Counted from the first letter of the stretch, positions 37,349-48,571 are shown. The stretch is DNA of 64,000 nt from Citrobacter amalonaticus (GCF_002918555.1 NZ_PQMB01000005.1:287089-351088), one strand, 5' to 3'. Program-made: numbers and translations. The notes: a model not told the origin generated them from the sequence alone.

Positions 37349-38284
37349 ATGAATAAATTACAACTCAAACCCCGGGAACTGAAGATTATCTCGGTTATCG
37401 CTGCCAGTAACAATATCAGCCACGCCGCAACCGTTCTCGGTATCGCTCAGGCTAACGTCAGCAAATATCTTGCTGATTTTGAATCAAAAATCGGTTTAAA
37501 AGTTTTCGACAGAACCACCCGACACCTCACCCTGACCCCTTTTGGCACCGCACTGCTGCCTTACATTAATGACGTTCTGGACAGAGATAACCAGCTGAAT
37601 AACTTCATTGCTGATTATAAGCATGAAAAACGGGGGCGGGTGACAGTATATGCACCAACGGGAATCATCGCATATTTATCAAAATACGTTATCGCAAAAA
37701 TTCAGGATATTGGTGATATTACGCTGTCGTTGAAGACCAGCAACCTTGAGCCAAGGGCATTTTATGAAGGCGTCGAGTTTCCGGACGACTGCGATATCTT
37801 AATCACCTACACACAGCCCAAAGATGAATCTCTGGTCGCCAGCTTTATTACCAAATATGCTGTCACGGCGTTTGCCAGTCGAAACTATCTCGCCCAACAC
37901 CCTATCAGTCGCCCTGACGAACTGGAAAAGCACTCATGCATTCTGATTGACTCGATGATGATTGATGATGCCAATATCTGGCGCTTTAATGCCGCTGGCA
38001 GCAAAGAGATGCGCGATTACCGCGTAAGGGGAAACTACATTTGTGACAATACGCAGTCGGCACTTGAGATGGCGCGTAACGATCTGGGGATTGTATTTGC
38101 CCCCAAAGAGTACGTGAAAAACGAGGTCCACTCCGGAGTACTGGTTCCCTGTTTTTCCGAACAACATGAATGGTGGCTGGATTTGGTGGTGATATTCCGC
38201 AAGCGTGAGTATCAGCCCAGGCGCGTCCAGTTTATCCTTGATGAAATACTCAATGAGATCCGTCGGCAGGTTCTGAACCGTTAG
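37349..38284 (+). CDS. LysR-family transcriptional regulator
   Basis: 311 residues with an N-terminal LysR winged HTH (NISHAATVLGIAQANVSKYLADFE, about residues 23-46, then FDRTTRHLTLTPFG) and a periplasmic-binding-type effector domain. It occupies the position of E. coli yiaU, divergent from yiaT, but its sequence does not resemble YiaU as I remember it. The 121-base divergent promoter is extremely AT-rich (long TATATA tracts near 37305-37337). It may regulate yiaT. Confidence 0.82.
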   Translation: MNKLQLKPRELKIISVIAASNNISHAATVLGIAQANVSKYLADFESKIGLKVFDRTTRHLTLTPFGTALLPYINDVLDRDNQLNNFIADYKHEKRGRVTVYAPTGIIAYLSKYVIAKIQDIGDITLSLKTSNLEPRAFYEGVEFPDDCDILITYTQPKDESLVASFITKYAVTAFASRNYLAQHPISRPDELEKHSCILIDSMMIDDANIWRFNAAGSKEMRDYRVRGNYICDNTQSALEMARNDLGIVFAPKEYVKNEVHSGVLVPCFSEQHEWWLDLVVIFRKREYQPRRVQFILDEILNEIRRQVLNR

Positions 38285-38369
38285 TCGGTCACATGCTCGT
38301 ATTTTATTAAATGTCAGAATACAGGTAATGTATTCACTTCGTGATTACTTTCCCAATACAGAGGCGAAT

Positions 38370-38687
38370 ATGGACGGCAAAAAGGATGTTTCCCCAGAAG
38401 TTAACGTTAAGCGAGTGAAAGCATCCATCATCTACCGGTTAATGCTGATTGGCTTTGGGATCCCGATGCTCGGCTTTAGTTTTATTTGCGGTTTAATGGG
38501 TGTGTTTGGCTATGACATGGTGAAATGGAACAATCAAACGATTCACGGCTTGCTCGCCCTGCCCACAGCGCTGCTCAGCGGCATTCTTCTCAGCCTGCTG
38601 TTTACCGTGTTTCTGGGTTCGGTCACCTGTTTAGGTTTATGGATCTACAGCCGTTTTCGCCCTTTGCAGGTTAAGGTGCTTGATTAA
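38370..38687 (+). CDS. Small inner-membrane protein, unknown function
   Basis: 105 residues from MDGKKDVSPEVN, preceded by GAGGCG. Two or three hydrophobic segments (LMLIGFGIPMLGFSFICGLM, LLALPTALLSGILLSLLFTV and FLGSVTCLGLWIY) with a positively charged N-terminal tail, so probably a bitopic or hairpin membrane protein. I do not recognise the family. A longer in-frame start 14 codons upstream is possible. It is 85 bases after the LysR gene on the same strand. Confidence 0.65.
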   Translation: MDGKKDVSPEVNVKRVKASIIYRLMLIGFGIPMLGFSFICGLMGVFGYDMVKWNNQTIHGLLALPTALLSGILLSLLFTVFLGSVTCLGLWIYSRFRPLQVKVLD

Positions 38688-38691
38688 ATTC

Positions 38692-38721
38692 ATCCTGCCG
38701 GACACATCTGTCCGGCAGGAT
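38692..38721. terminator. Strong hairpin between the small membrane gene and aldB
   Basis: ATCCTGCCGGACA/TGTCCGGCAGGAT is a perfect 13-bp stem with a 4-base loop between convergent genes. T-runs are short, so it may be partly a REP-derived element. Confidence 0.75.
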
Positions 38722-38729
38722 CTGCATCA

Positions 38730-40268
38730 TTAAAAAAGCCCCAGCGGTTTATCGGAATAGCTCACCAGCAGGCATTTGGTTTGCTGGTAGTGCTCCAGCA
38801 TCATCTTATGCGTCTCACGACCTATCCCCGACTGCTTGTAGCCACCAAACGCGGCATGTGCCGGATAGGCGTGATAGCAGTTCGTCCATACGCGTCCGGC
38901 CTGGATCCCGCGCCCCATTTTATAAGCCAGACTGCCGTTTCGACTCCAGATCCCGGCACCGAGGCCATACTGAGTATCGTTGGCGATCTCCAGCGCCTCT
39001 TCCATCGTTTTGAACGTGGTTACCGCCAGCACCGGGCCAAAAATCTCCTCCTGGAAAACTCGCATATTGTTCTTACCAGACAGGATCGTGGGTTCGAGGT
39101 AATACCCCTCTTTCAGCTCTCCTTCCAGTTCCTTACGCCGCCCACCGGTCAGCACGTCCGCCCCCTCTTTTTTACCGATATCAATGTAATTGAGGATAGT
39201 TTCCAGCTGGCCGTGGGAAACCTGCGCCCCCATCTGCGTCACACTGTCGAGAGGGTTACCGCTGCGAATGCTCTCCACGCGGCGAATTGCGCGTTCCATA
39301 AAACGTTCGTAAATCGATTCCTGTACCAGTGCGCGACTCGGGCAAGTACAGACTTCCCCCTGGTTAAAGGCGAATAATGCAAAGCCTTCCAGCGCCTTGT
39401 CGAAGAACGAATCCTCTTCATCCATCACATCGGCAAAGAAGATATTCGGCGATTTTCCGCCCAGCTCGAGCGTGACCGGAATAATATTTTGCGTGGCGTA
39501 CTGCATAATCTGCTGCCCGACTTCCGTCGAGCCGGTAAAGGCGACTTTCGCAATGCGCTTCGAGGTTGCCAGATACTCACCGATCTCACCGCCTGCCCCG
39601 TTGACCACGTTCACAACGCCCGGCGGCAGCAGATCGCCAATGACCTCCATCAATAGCAGGACGGAAAGCGGTGTCAGGCGCGCCGGTTTGAGCACCACAC
39701 AGTTGCCTGCCGCCAGCGCTGGCGCCATCTTCCAGCTCGCCATCAGCAGGGGGAAGTTCCACGGAATAATTTGCCCGACCACGCCAAGCGGTTCGTGGAA
39801 ATGGTAGGCCACCGTTTCACTATCCACCTCGCTAATTCCCCCCTCCTGGGCGCGAATACAGGAGGCAAAATAACGGAAATGGTCAATTGCCAACGGCACA
39901 TCCGCAGCGCTGGTTTCACGGATTGGCTTACCGTTATCCCAGGTTTCGGCCGTCGCCAGCAGTTCTAAATTTTGCTCCATACGATCGGCAATCTTGAACA
40001 GAATGGCCGCGCGATCCTGCACGGAGGTATGCGCCCATTTATCTTTCACTTTGTGCGCGGCGTCGAGCGCCAGGTCAATGTCCCTTTTGCCTGAAGAGGC
40101 GACTTCGCACAGCAGCTGCCCGGTAACTGGCGTCAGGTTCTGATAATACTCACCGTCGGCAGGTGCCACCCACTCCCCACCAATGAAGTTGTCATAGCGG
40201 GCCTTTAATTTCAGGGGAAATCCATATTCGCCGGGCTGAATACGCGTTGAAGGGGGATTATTGGTCAT
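38730..40268 (-). CDS. aldB: Aldehyde dehydrogenase B
   Basis: 512 residues, same as E. coli AldB. NADP-dependent oxidation of acetaldehyde and related aldehydes in stationary phase. Catalytic Cys in [11 protein letters not shown], general-base Glu in [10 protein letters not shown], and the cofactor motif [10 protein letters not shown]. Start [17 protein letters not shown] at 40268 by homology and a GGAG site; ten upstream codons excluded. Confidence 0.97.
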   Translation of the reverse strand: MTNNPPSTRIQPGEYGFPLKLKARYDNFIGGEWVAPADGEYYQNLTPVTGQLLCEVASSGKRDIDLALDAAHKVKDKWAHTSVQDRAAILFKIADRMEQNLELLATAETWDNGKPIRETSAADVPLAIDHFRYFASCIRAQEGGISEVDSETVAYHFHEPLGVVGQIIPWNFPLLMASWKMAPALAAGNCVVLKPARLTPLSVLLLMEVIGDLLPPGVVNVVNGAGGEIGEYLATSKRIAKVAFTGSTEVGQQIMQYATQNIIPVTLELGGKSPNIFFADVMDEEDSFFDKALEGFALFAFNQGEVCTCPSRALVQESIYERFMERAIRRVESIRSGNPLDSVTQMGAQVSHGQLETILNYIDIGKKEGADVLTGGRRKELEGELKEGYYLEPTILSGKNNMRVFQEEIFGPVLAVTTFKTMEEALEIANDTQYGLGAGIWSRNGSLAYKMGRGIQAGRVWTNCYHAYPAHAAFGGYKQSGIGRETHKMMLEHYQQTKCLLVSYSDKPLGLF

Positions 40269-40398
40269 GACCGTCTCCTTGCAGTAGAGGTATAACAAGG
40301 GTAGACGGCGCTGGCGAAATATTCGGCAACGGATCCCAGCTTTACGACTGTGGTCACGTTATACGAAGTGGCCGAGGCAGATGTGCCGGATGGCGGTT

Positions 40399-40540
40399 AT
40401 GCTCGTCATGCTTCAAGTTGCAGATGGGGCGGCTTTGTTACCCGACCCATCCCTGGGACTCGCCCCTGCGGGGCCAGCGCAAGCGCTGTTCAAAACGATG
40501 ACGCCGTTTTGTCCTGCAACTCGAATTATTGAGAGTATAT
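40399..40540. repeat. Palindromic interspersed repeat, copy 1
   Basis: About 142 bases with imperfect terminal inverted repeats: left CTCGTCATGCTTCAAGTTGC, right end CTGCAACTCGAATTATTGAG then AGTATAT. The interior has the arm pair GACTCGCCCCTGCGGGGCCA and AGCGCAAGCGCT. It resembles the YPAL-type palindromic repeats seen across Enterobacterales (ends of the form ATACTCGT...CTTCAAGTTGCA). A related copy lies beyond the other end of yiaY. A half REP (GTGCCGGATGGCGG) stands just before it. Confidence 0.75.
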
Positions 40541-40596
40541 ATCTTATCCGGTCTGGGCAATTACGCGCTTCACAGGCCCCGCCATCCGCCAGTGTA

Positions 40597-41748
40597 TTAC
40601 ATCGCGCTACGGTAGATTGCGACGATCTCGTCGTGGGTCGCCTGAATTGGGTTAGTCAGGCCGCAGGCGTCTTTCAGTGCGTTAGTCGCCAGAACCGGGA
40701 TATCCTCTTCCTTCACGCCAAGATCGCGCAGCCCCGCCGGAATATTCACCTGCTGTGCCAGTTGACGGATCGTATCAATGCACGCTTTCGCACCGTCGGC
40801 TCCGGTCATACCGGCGACGTTCACGCCCATTGCGGCTGCGCAGTCACGCAGACGATCGGCAGCGACCTGGCTGTTGAATACCTGCACGTGTGGCAGCAGC
40901 ACCGCATTGCACACTCCGTGCGGCAGATCGTAGAAGCCGCCTAACTGGTGCGCCATCGCGTGCACATAGCCCAGAGAGGCGTTATTAAATGCCATCCCCG
41001 CCAGGAACTGCGCATACGCCATCGCTTCACGCGCCTGCGCATTGCTACCCTCGTCCACGGCGACGCTCAGGTTCCCGGCGATCATGGCAATCGCTTTCAG
41101 CGCGCAGGCGTCGGTAATGGGCGTAGCGGCAATGGAAACATACGCTTCAATCGCGTGGGTCAGTGCATCCATCCCGGTCGCCGCGGTCAGTGATTTCGGC
41201 ATCCCCATCATCAGGGAAGAGTCATTCACCGAGAGCAGGGGTGTAACGTGCTTATCGACAATCGCCATTTTAATGTGGCGCTCAACGTCGGTAATAATGC
41301 AAAAACGGGTCATTTCGGAGGCCGTGCCTGCCGTGGTGTTAATCGCGATCATCGGCAACTGCGGTTTTGCAGAGCGATCAACGCCTTCATAGTCACGAAT
41401 ATCGCCACCGTTCGCCGCCACCAGCGCAATACCTTTCGCGCAGTCGTGCGGAGAACCACCACCTAACGAGATAACGCTGTCGCAGCCGTGCTCTTTGAGA
41501 ATTTTTAGCCCGGCAGCCACGTTTAACGTGGTCGGATTAGGCTGCGTGCCGTCATAAATCACGCTAAAAATATTGCGTTCCTGCAACGCGTTTTGAATAT
41601 CACCCGCCATGCCTAATTTCGTCAGCATACTATCCGTGACAATTAATGTGCGGCGAAATCCAAACTCCGCCATTGTATTCATTGCCTCCTTTAATGAATC
41701 AGCGCCAATTATATTCACGGAAGGAATGAAAAACGTTGAAGCAGCCAT
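40597..41748 (-). CDS. yiaY: Iron-containing alcohol dehydrogenase YiaY
   Basis: 383 residues, same length as E. coli YiaY. Group III Fe-dependent alcohol dehydrogenase: NAD-binding [15 protein letters not shown] (about residues 94-108), metal ligands in [16 protein letters not shown]. Probable alcohol/aldehyde interconversion, perhaps linked to L-threonine or short diols, but the physiological substrate is unknown. It is bounded on both sides by copies of the same palindromic repeat. Confidence 0.93.
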   Translation of the reverse strand: MAASTFFIPSVNIIGADSLKEAMNTMAEFGFRRTLIVTDSMLTKLGMAGDIQNALQERNIFSVIYDGTQPNPTTLNVAAGLKILKEHGCDSVISLGGGSPHDCAKGIALVAANGGDIRDYEGVDRSAKPQLPMIAINTTAGTASEMTRFCIITDVERHIKMAIVDKHVTPLLSVNDSSLMMGMPKSLTAATGMDALTHAIEAYVSIAATPITDACALKAIAMIAGNLSVAVDEGSNAQAREAMAYAQFLAGMAFNNASLGYVHAMAHQLGGFYDLPHGVCNAVLLPHVQVFNSQVAADRLRDCAAAMGVNVAGMTGADGAKACIDTIRQLAQQVNIPAGLRDLGVKEEDIPVLATNALKDACGLTNPIQATHDEIVAIYRSAM

Positions 41749-41880
41749 TGTACTATCCTTAATTATTTAAATAAGGCGGGCAGCATACGAATGAATGTCC
41801 TGCAAAAATATGATCATTGTTGTTATTTAATGTTCGGAAAATTTAAATAGCACATTAGGTTCATCTTCTAATGTGCTATT

Positions 41881-42031
41881 TATACTCGCTATACTTCAAT
41901 TTAAATCAATATACTCGTTATACTTCAGGTTGCAGATGCGTTGGCTTTATTACCCGGCCCATCCGTGGGCCTCGCCCTTTCAGGGCCGCTGCAAGCAGCG
42001 TTCCTGAAAATAAAATTATTTAGAGTATATA
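41881..42031. repeat. Palindromic interspersed repeat, copy 2 plus a terminal fragment
   Basis: The main copy (41911-42031) runs from ATACTCGTTATACTTCAGG to TTATTTAGAGTATAT, in the same orientation as copy 1, and shares the interior GGCTTTATTACCCGGCCCAT and CTCGCCCTTTCAGGGCC. Directly before it a 20-base fragment, TATACTCGCTATACTTCAAT (41881-41900), repeats the left end alone. Its right inverted repeat has lost the GCAACTCG core. Confidence 0.75.
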
Positions 42032-42074
42032 TTTTTTGTATTAATATATTTCTCTCTTAAATTAATCGTTTCAT

Positions 42075-43922
42075 TCATTCCTTTGCCGGAAATAATAGCG
42101 CATCGCGTAATAAATGATCGTTCCCCCGGCGACGGGTAAACCCGATGCGGTCAAAATATTCCAGGATCTGAATAGCGAGTTTTCGCCCGACGCCCAGCCG
42201 ATCGCGGAAATCCGCCGCGCAGGTTGAACCCCGCGCCTGATCCAGTTCGCGTATCAGGTTTGCAAACGCCACAATGCGATCGTTACGATAATAGCGATCC
42301 TTCACGATCGCGGTAATCATCCCCTGCTGCGCAGCCTGACGGAGCACCAGCCGCATGGTTTGTTCTTCGGTTCCTGTCTCGCGCGCCAGATCGCGCACCC
42401 ACCAGGGTTCGTCATTAAATAACGGTTCGGCCTTTTGCCAGACCGCCAGCTGCTCTTCGCTGAAACCGGCTTTGTGCTCCGGCAGGTGCAGCCAGCCGTG
42501 ATGGCTGTGAATCTCGCCACTGTCGCGCATCCGCTCAATCAACAGCAGCACCAGCGCTTCGTCTTCCATCGGCAGCGCCATCCGCCGCAGACGCTCCCGT
42601 CCCGGCCCTGGCTCATCGCGATGCTGTTCGTGATAGGTCGCCAGCGTATCGAGAATTTTTCTCTGCCAGCGGGCAGCCACCGGCGCATTCAGCAAACTGT
42701 ATCCCGCCTGGATAAAGCCAGACTGCTGAATCAGTCCCCGCAGGCCGTCGCCGTTAAGCTGACGCGCCCACGCAAAGTCTGGCAGGTTGACTGCCCCACG
42801 CGCCAGATGCACCGCCAGCGCGGCTGCGTCATCCTGAGCCGCCGCCAGCGAGGTCAGCCATTGCAAATATTCTGGTTTGCGTTTACCACGACGTGGCGGA
42901 TTGAGCGCAACCACACGCGCTCCGGCAAGCGTGCTACGTGCGGAGATATCACGCAGCACCAGGCGGTCGTTGTCGGCCACCCACAGCGGAGTGTCGAATA
43001 CCAGCTCCGCCAGATTGCCCTCCAGCAATGAGACACGTCCGGTCACATGGCTGGCGGCATGGTGAATATGCAGCGGCTGCCACTGCGTAAGTGGAACATG
43101 GCTCTCCAGCGCAACGATAATTCGCGAGAATGGTTCAGGCGGCGCATCAGAGAGCAGCCAGTCGCCGCGATTTAGCTCATCTTTTTCGGCATCACCCGCA
43201 ATATTCAGCGCAATGCGCTGCCCGGCATGTGCGCATTCTGTCGCCTGGTTTTGCGCGTGCAGACCACGTACGCGCATCGTTTTGTTAACGCCGGTGAGCC
43301 ACAGCGTATCACCCACGTTCACTTCACCGCTGAGCGCCGTACCGGTCACCACCAGTCCGGCGCCCTTTACGGTAAATGCACGATCGATCGCCAGACGGAA
43401 ACTCTGATTACCGGCATGCGCACGGGCAGGCAGTTGCTGCAAATGTTCACGCAGCGCCTCAATGCCGCGCCCTTCAGTGGCGGCTGTTACAAACAGCGGA
43501 GCCGCAGCAAAACCGTATTCACGCAGTACCTCAGGAACCTGTTGCGCCACCTCCGCGATCCGCGCCTCATCCACACGGTCAGCTTTGGTCAACGCCACCG
43601 TCAGCGTCGGGTTGCCGGTTAACTGCAAAATAGCCAGATGCTCTCGCGTCTGTGCCATCACGCCGTCATCACAAGCCACCACCAGCAGGGCGTGATCGAT
43701 ACCCCCCACGCCGGCCAGCATGTTGGAGAGAAACTTCTCGTGGCCTGGGACGTCGATAAATCCCAGCACGCGACCATCCGGCTGCGGCCAGTAGGCATAA
43801 CCGAGATCGATAGTCATGCCACGCTTTTTCTCTTCCGGTAAGCGGTCGGCATTGACGCCCGTGATCGCCTGTAGCAGCGTCGTCTTACCGTGGTCAACGT
43901 GTCCGGCAGTAGCAATAATCAT
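42075..43922 (-). CDS. selB: Selenocysteine-specific elongation factor SelB
   Basis: 615 residues. GTPase domain with G1 [10 protein letters not shown] at residues 7-16 and an EF-Tu-like domain II, followed by four C-terminal winged-helix domains that bind the SECIS hairpin. Delivers selenocysteyl-tRNA to UGA codons in formate dehydrogenase mRNAs. Overlaps the end of selA by four bases (ATGA), so the two are translationally coupled. Confidence 0.97.
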   Translation of the reverse strand: MIIATAGHVDHGKTTLLQAITGVNADRLPEEKKRGMTIDLGYAYWPQPDGRVLGFIDVPGHEKFLSNMLAGVGGIDHALLVVACDDGVMAQTREHLAILQLTGNPTLTVALTKADRVDEARIAEVAQQVPEVLREYGFAAAPLFVTAATEGRGIEALREHLQQLPARAHAGNQSFRLAIDRAFTVKGAGLVVTGTALSGEVNVGDTLWLTGVNKTMRVRGLHAQNQATECAHAGQRIALNIAGDAEKDELNRGDWLLSDAPPEPFSRIIVALESHVPLTQWQPLHIHHAASHVTGRVSLLEGNLAELVFDTPLWVADNDRLVLRDISARSTLAGARVVALNPPRRGKRKPEYLQWLTSLAAAQDDAAALAVHLARGAVNLPDFAWARQLNGDGLRGLIQQSGFIQAGYSLLNAPVAARWQRKILDTLATYHEQHRDEPGPGRERLRRMALPMEDEALVLLLIERMRDSGEIHSHHGWLHLPEHKAGFSEEQLAVWQKAEPLFNDEPWWVRDLARETGTEEQTMRLVLRQAAQQGMITAIVKDRYYRNDRIVAFANLIRELDQARGSTCAADFRDRLGVGRKLAIQILEYFDRIGFTRRRGNDHLLRDALLFPAKE

Positions 43923-45310
43923 TTCAACAACATCTCCATAAACCGGGTCTCATCTTCAAGGCAGCGTAAGTCCAGCCACAGACGACCATCGTAAATCCGT
44001 CCAGTCACCGGTACGGGTAGCGCGCGCCAACGTGCAGCCAGCGCGTCAAGACGGCTTCCGCGTCCGTCATGCGGCGTGAAGGTCAATGCCGCGCTGGGTA
44101 GCCTGTCCACGGGCAGCGAACCGCTGCCAATCTGCGACAGGCACGGCATGACGTTTACCGAGAATTCGTTTTCGTAATGCGCGACGAGCGCCGTTTGCAG
44201 TCGCTGCGCCTGTGCCTGAATGACCTCTGCGCTGCGGGTTAGCAGACGTAACGTCGGTAATTTTTCTGCCAGCGCTTCCGGATGCAGATAGAGACGTAAC
44301 GTCGCTTCCAGCGCCGCCAGGGTCATTTTATCTGCCCGGAGCGCTCGTTTAAGCGGATGACTCTGCAACTGCGCGATCATCTCTTTCTTGCCGACGATAA
44401 TCCCGGCCTGCGGCCCCCCCAGCAGCTTGTCGCCAGAGAAGCTGACCAGGCTGACGCCAGCGGCAATAAGCTGCTGCGGCATAGGCTCTTTCGGCAAGCC
44501 ATACTGACTGAGGTCAATCAGTGAACCGCTGCCCAGATCCGCCACAACCGGAATATCCAGCTCTTGTCCGATAGCCGCCAGCTCTGTTTCATCAACTGTT
44601 TTGGTGAAACCTTCAATGCTGTAATTACTGGTATGCACTTTCATCAGCAGAGCCGTATTTTCGTTCACTGCCTGGCGATAATCCCTGGCGTGCGTCCGGT
44701 TGGTCGTCCCCACCTCATGCAGAGTACACCCCGCCTGGCGCATCACATCCGGAATGCGAAACGCACCGCCAATCTCCACCAGCTCGCCGCGGGAAACGAT
44801 CGCTTCTTTCCCATTCGCCGTGGCTGCCAGCATCAGCAGTACCGCCGCCGCATTATTGTTGACGATGCAGGCATCTTCCGCGCCGGTGATACGACACAGT
44901 AAATCTGCCAGCGCACGATCGCGATGCCCGCGTCCTGCGCCATCCAGATCGTACTCCAGCGTCACCGGCGAACGCATCGCCTCAGCCACGGCGTCGATAG
45001 CCTCTTGTGCCTGTAGCGCGCGTCCGAGGTTGGTATGCAGCACTGTCCCCGTCAGGTTAATCACCGGTCGCAGCGCGCTTTGCGCCTCTTTTTCCAGCCG
45101 GACATCCGCTTCTTGCGCCCAGTTGTCGCACCACGCTGGCAGAGCCTGCGTACTGAGTATCACCTCTCTTGCTTCATCCAGCATCTGGCGCAGCAGATCG
45201 ACCACGCGAGTATGACCATACATGTCACGCAGGGGGAGAAAGGCGCGGTCACGCAATAAGCGATCAATGGCAGGAAGCTGACTGTAGAGCGAATGCGTTT
45301 CGGTTGTCAT
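43919..45310 (-). CDS. selA: L-seryl-tRNA(Sec) selenium transferase
   Basis: 463 residues, PLP enzyme forming a decamer. Converts seryl-tRNA(Sec) to selenocysteyl-tRNA with selenophosphate. The PLP lysine lies in [15 protein letters not shown] (near residue 295). [14 protein letters not shown] is also conserved. Upstream gene of the selAB operon. Confidence 0.97.
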   Translation of the reverse strand: MTTETHSLYSQLPAIDRLLRDRAFLPLRDMYGHTRVVDLLRQMLDEAREVILSTQALPAWCDNWAQEADVRLEKEAQSALRPVINLTGTVLHTNLGRALQAQEAIDAVAEAMRSPVTLEYDLDGAGRGHRDRALADLLCRITGAEDACIVNNNAAAVLLMLAATANGKEAIVSRGELVEIGGAFRIPDVMRQAGCTLHEVGTTNRTHARDYRQAVNENTALLMKVHTSNYSIEGFTKTVDETELAAIGQELDIPVVADLGSGSLIDLSQYGLPKEPMPQQLIAAGVSLVSFSGDKLLGGPQAGIIVGKKEMIAQLQSHPLKRALRADKMTLAALEATLRLYLHPEALAEKLPTLRLLTRSAEVIQAQAQRLQTALVAHYENEFSVNVMPCLSQIGSGSLPVDRLPSAALTFTPHDGRGSRLDALAARWRALPVPVTGRIYDGRLWLDLRCLEDETRFMEMLLK

Positions 45311-45493
45311 GAAAAAGCCCGGCTGTTGGTGACCCTCCCCACGACGGAGAGGAATGTCGACATGAGGGGGATTGTAACGTGAGTTTGCTCAGGCGGACAC
45401 ATACCCTAAATAATTCGCGTCGCAGGAAGGCGGCATGTGATTCGGGTCAGTGAATGCAGCAGCAGCCTGAAGGATAACGGATATTAATGCGTA

Positions 45494-46102
45494 TCAGGCC
45501 TTTGGCGGTTCCGTGCGGGCAAAGCTTTCACGCTGGAAGAGCGTTTCCACCAGTTTGACCAGATGGGGTCTGTCCACACACCAGCCTGGCGCCACACGAC
45601 GGAAATTGAGATAGCCTACGGCGCAGGCAATGGCGATGGTTGCCAGATTCACCGTATCGGTCCTTATCGTCCCGTCCACCAGATACCCCTCCAGCGCATC
45701 CAGGCTACGGTTAATTTTCTCACGTTGGCGCAATAGCTCAGTTTCAGACTGTTGTGCTGCGGGCCGCGCCTGTTCACGTACCGAAACCAGCCCGGCATCC
45801 ATGATGCCGTCAGCCAACGCTTCAAGCTGCCGTACCTTTAGCGACGCCAGGGATTCGCGCGGCAGCATGGCCGGGGCGATATCCAGCAGTTCGATGTATT
45901 GCGCGATAATCGGCGAATCGTACCAGAACTCCCCATCATCGGTGACCAGCGCCGGGACTTTACCCAGAGGGTTATAGTGCGCCACGCCGTTTTCCGCGTT
46001 ATAGGGCAGTTCATTAACAAATTCGAAAGTGATGCCCTTTTCCAGCAACAGAATGGAAATTTTGCGTACAAACGGGCTGGTGTAGCTGCCGATGAGTTTC
46101 AT
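45494..46102 (-). CDS. yibF: Glutathione S-transferase-like protein YibF
   Basis: 202 residues, same as E. coli YibF. N-terminal thioredoxin-like domain with [24 protein letters not shown], where a Ser follows the first strand as in GSTs, and an all-helical C-terminal domain. Substrate unknown. It is directly followed on the other strand by the mtlA promoter; E. coli K-12 carries rhsA and yib genes here, which are absent. Confidence 0.93.
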   Translation of the reverse strand: MKLIGSYTSPFVRKISILLLEKGITFEFVNELPYNAENGVAHYNPLGKVPALVTDDGEFWYDSPIIAQYIELLDIAPAMLPRESLASLKVRQLEALADGIMDAGLVSVREQARPAAQQSETELLRQREKINRSLDALEGYLVDGTIRTDTVNLATIAIACAVGYLNFRRVAPGWCVDRPHLVKLVETLFQRESFARTEPPKA

Positions 46103-46345
46103 GTTCAGTCCTTTTTGCCAACAAAAATATCAGTATGGCTCAGGCCAGGGCAAAAGACAGGTGATGGCCCTCTCAATAATCCCATCAGCCATGACATTGA
46201 CGTCAATATTTGGATTCAAATCTATCAGCGCCGGCAGTCGGGTTATCATTTTCACGGCGAGAGGTTGCTCAATTACACCGCCGATTGTTACCAGGGAGAA
46301 AAGGTGCTCAGGATCGCGTCTGTGAATTGACCATTGAAAATATCT

Positions 46346-46522
46346 TGTGACTGATATCACAAAAACCCAACAAACAATCAAAATATAAACGTGATAACAG
46401 TCACATATTAATGCCATTTATCGTCAATAAATCCAGTTTGTTGTTTTTTTACACACCAATTTTGTGATCAAAATCACATCATTTACCTCTCTACCCCCTA
46501 TATTTATGTGACTCAAATCACA
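46346..46522 (+). promoter_or_regulatory. Array of four CRP sites upstream of mtlA
   Basis: Four matches to TGTGA-N6-TCACA: 46346-46361 (spacer CTGATA), 46390-46405 (CGTGA-TAACAG-TCACA), 46463-46478 (TCAAAA) and 46507-46522 (CTCAAA). Three are perfect in both half-sites. A weaker fifth, TGTGA-ATTGAC-CATTG, lies at 46321. E. coli mtlA also has a multi-site CRP control region. The rest of the 561-base yibF-mtlA gap shows no gene. Confidence 0.88.
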
Positions 46523-46663
46523 TATAAGGTTCCCGACTGGACAGTTAAACGATTCAGTGCCAGATTTCGCAGTATCTACAGGGTCCGGCTACCTCTGCCG
46601 CTACATTAACAAAACCTCGGGCTAACAGCCTGCGCGTCAGCAAACATAAGAAGGGGTGTTTTT

Positions 46664-48571
46664 ATGTCATCCGATATTAAGATCAAAGTGCAAAGCTTTG
46701 GTCGATTCCTCAGCAATATGGTGATGCCAAATATCGGCGCGTTTATCGCGTGGGGTATTATCACCGCATTATTTATTCCAACAGGGTGGTTGCCGAACGA
46801 AACGCTGGCGAAGCTGGTCGGTCCAATGATCACCTATCTCCTGCCGCTGCTGATCGGTTACACCGGTGGTAAGTTGGTGGGCGGTGACCGTGGCGGCGTG
46901 GTGGGTGCTATCACCACCATGGGCGTTATCGTCGGTGCCGATATGCCGATGTTCCTCGGTTCAATGATTGCCGGTCCGCTGGGCGGCTACTGCATCAAGA
47001 AATTCGATAACTGGGTAGACGGTAAGATCAAATCCGGTTTTGAAATGCTGGTGAATAACTTCTCCGCTGGCATCATCGGTATGATCCTCGCTATCCTGGC
47101 ATTCCTCGGCATTGGTCCGCTGGTTGAAGGTCTGTCTAAAATTCTGGCCGCTGGCGTTAACTTCATGGTTGTCCATGACATGCTGCCGCTGGCGTCTATC
47201 TTCGTTGAACCGGCGAAAATCCTGTTCCTCAACAACGCCATCAACCACGGTATCTTCTCGCCGCTGGGCATTCAGCAGTCCCATGAGATGGGCAAATCCA
47301 TCTTCTTCCTGATTGAAGCCAACCCGGGTCCGGGGATGGGCGTTCTGCTGGCGTACATGTTCTTTGGTCGCGGCAGCGCGAAACAGTCTGCGGGTGGCGC
47401 GGCCATCATCCACTTCCTGGGTGGTATCCACGAAATTTACTTCCCGTATGTGCTGATGAACCCGCGTCTCATCCTGGCGGTTATCCTCGGCGGTATGACC
47501 GGCGTCTTTACGCTGACTATCCTGAACGGTGGTCTGGTTTCTCCGGCTTCTCCGGGTTCAATCCTGGCCGTACTGGCGATGACGCCAAAAGGTGCCTACT
47601 TCGCTAACATCGCGGCGATCTGCGCAGCAATGGCGGTTTCCTTTGTTGTCTCCGCTATCCTGCTGAAAACCAGCAAAGTGAAAGAAGACGACGACATTGA
47701 AGCGGCAACCCGTCGTATGCAGGACATGAAAGCAGAATCTAAAGGCGACTCTGCGCTGTCTGCCGGCGACGTCACTAACGACCTGAGCCACGTTCGTAAA
47801 ATCATCGTGGCCTGTGACGCCGGTATGGGTTCCAGCGCAATGGGTGCGGGTGTGCTGCGTAAGAAAGTCCAGGATGCCGGGCTGACGAACATCTCGGTGA
47901 CCAACAGCGCAATCAACAACCTGCCGCCGGATGTTGACCTGGTCATCACCCACCGCGATCTGACAGAACGCGCAATGCGTCAGGTGCCACAGGCGCAACA
48001 TATTTCGCTGACCAACTTCCTGGATAGCGGCCTGTACACCAGCCTGACCGAGCGTCTGGTGACTGCCCAGCGTCATACCGACAACGAAGTGAAGGTACGC
48101 GACAGCCTGAAAGACAGCTTTGATGAAGGCAACAACAACCTGTTCAGGCTGGGTGCGGAGAATATCTTCCTTGGCCGTAAAGCCGCGACCAAAGAAGAAG
48201 CGATTCGCTTTGCCGGTGAGCAGCTGGTAAAAGGCGGCTACGTTGAGCCAGAGTATGTCGATGCGATGCTGGAACGTGAAAAGCTCACCCCGACCTATCT
48301 GGGCGAATCCATCGCGGTACCACACGGCACCGTTGAGGCGAAAGATCGCGTGCTCAAAACCGGCGTGGTGTTCTGCCAGTACCCGGAAGGCGTGCGCTTC
48401 GGTGAAGAAGAAGATGACATTGCCCGTCTGGTGATTGGTATCGCGGCCCGTAACAACGAGCACATCCAGGTGATTACCAGCCTGACCAACGCACTGGATG
48501 ATGAATCCGTGATCGAGCGTCTGGCGCATACCTCCAGCGTGGAAGAAGTGCTGGAACTGCTGAATAAATAA
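46664..48571 (+). CDS. mtlA: Mannitol-specific PTS enzyme IICBA
   Basis: 635 residues. Membrane EIIC domain (about 1-340), EIIB with phospho-cysteine in IVACDAGMGSSAMG (about residue 384), EIIA with phospho-histidine in IAVPHGT (about residue 552). Imports D-mannitol as mannitol 1-phosphate. First gene of mtlADR, under the CRP array. Confidence 0.98.
   Translation: MSSDIKIKVQSFGRFLSNMVMPNIGAFIAWGIITALFIPTGWLPNETLAKLVGPMITYLLPLLIGYTGGKLVGGDRGGVVGAITTMGVIVGADMPMFLGSMIAGPLGGYCIKKFDNWVDGKIKSGFEMLVNNFSAGIIGMILAILAFLGIGPLVEGLSKILAAGVNFMVVHDMLPLASIFVEPAKILFLNNAINHGIFSPLGIQQSHEMGKSIFFLIEANPGPGMGVLLAYMFFGRGSAKQSAGGAAIIHFLGGIHEIYFPYVLMNPRLILAVILGGMTGVFTLTILNGGLVSPASPGSILAVLAMTPKGAYFANIAAICAAMAVSFVVSAILLKTSKVKEDDDIEAATRRMQDMKAESKGDSALSAGDVTNDLSHVRKIIVACDAGMGSSAMGAGVLRKKVQDAGLTNISVTNSAINNLPPDVDLVITHRDLTERAMRQVPQAQHISLTNFLDSGLYTSLTERLVTAQRHTDNEVKVRDSLKDSFDEGNNNLFRLGAENIFLGRKAATKEEAIRFAGEQLVKGGYVEPEYVDAMLEREKLTPTYLGESIAVPHGTVEAKDRVLKTGVVFCQYPEGVRFGEEEDDIARLVIGIAARNNEHIQVITSLTNALDDESVIERLAHTSSVEEVLELLNK

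Noticed and set aside
46092-46325. Short open frame in the yibF-mtlA gap
   Set aside because: It overlaps the start of yibF, lacks a recognised protein pattern, and lies in front of the CRP-controlled promoter region.
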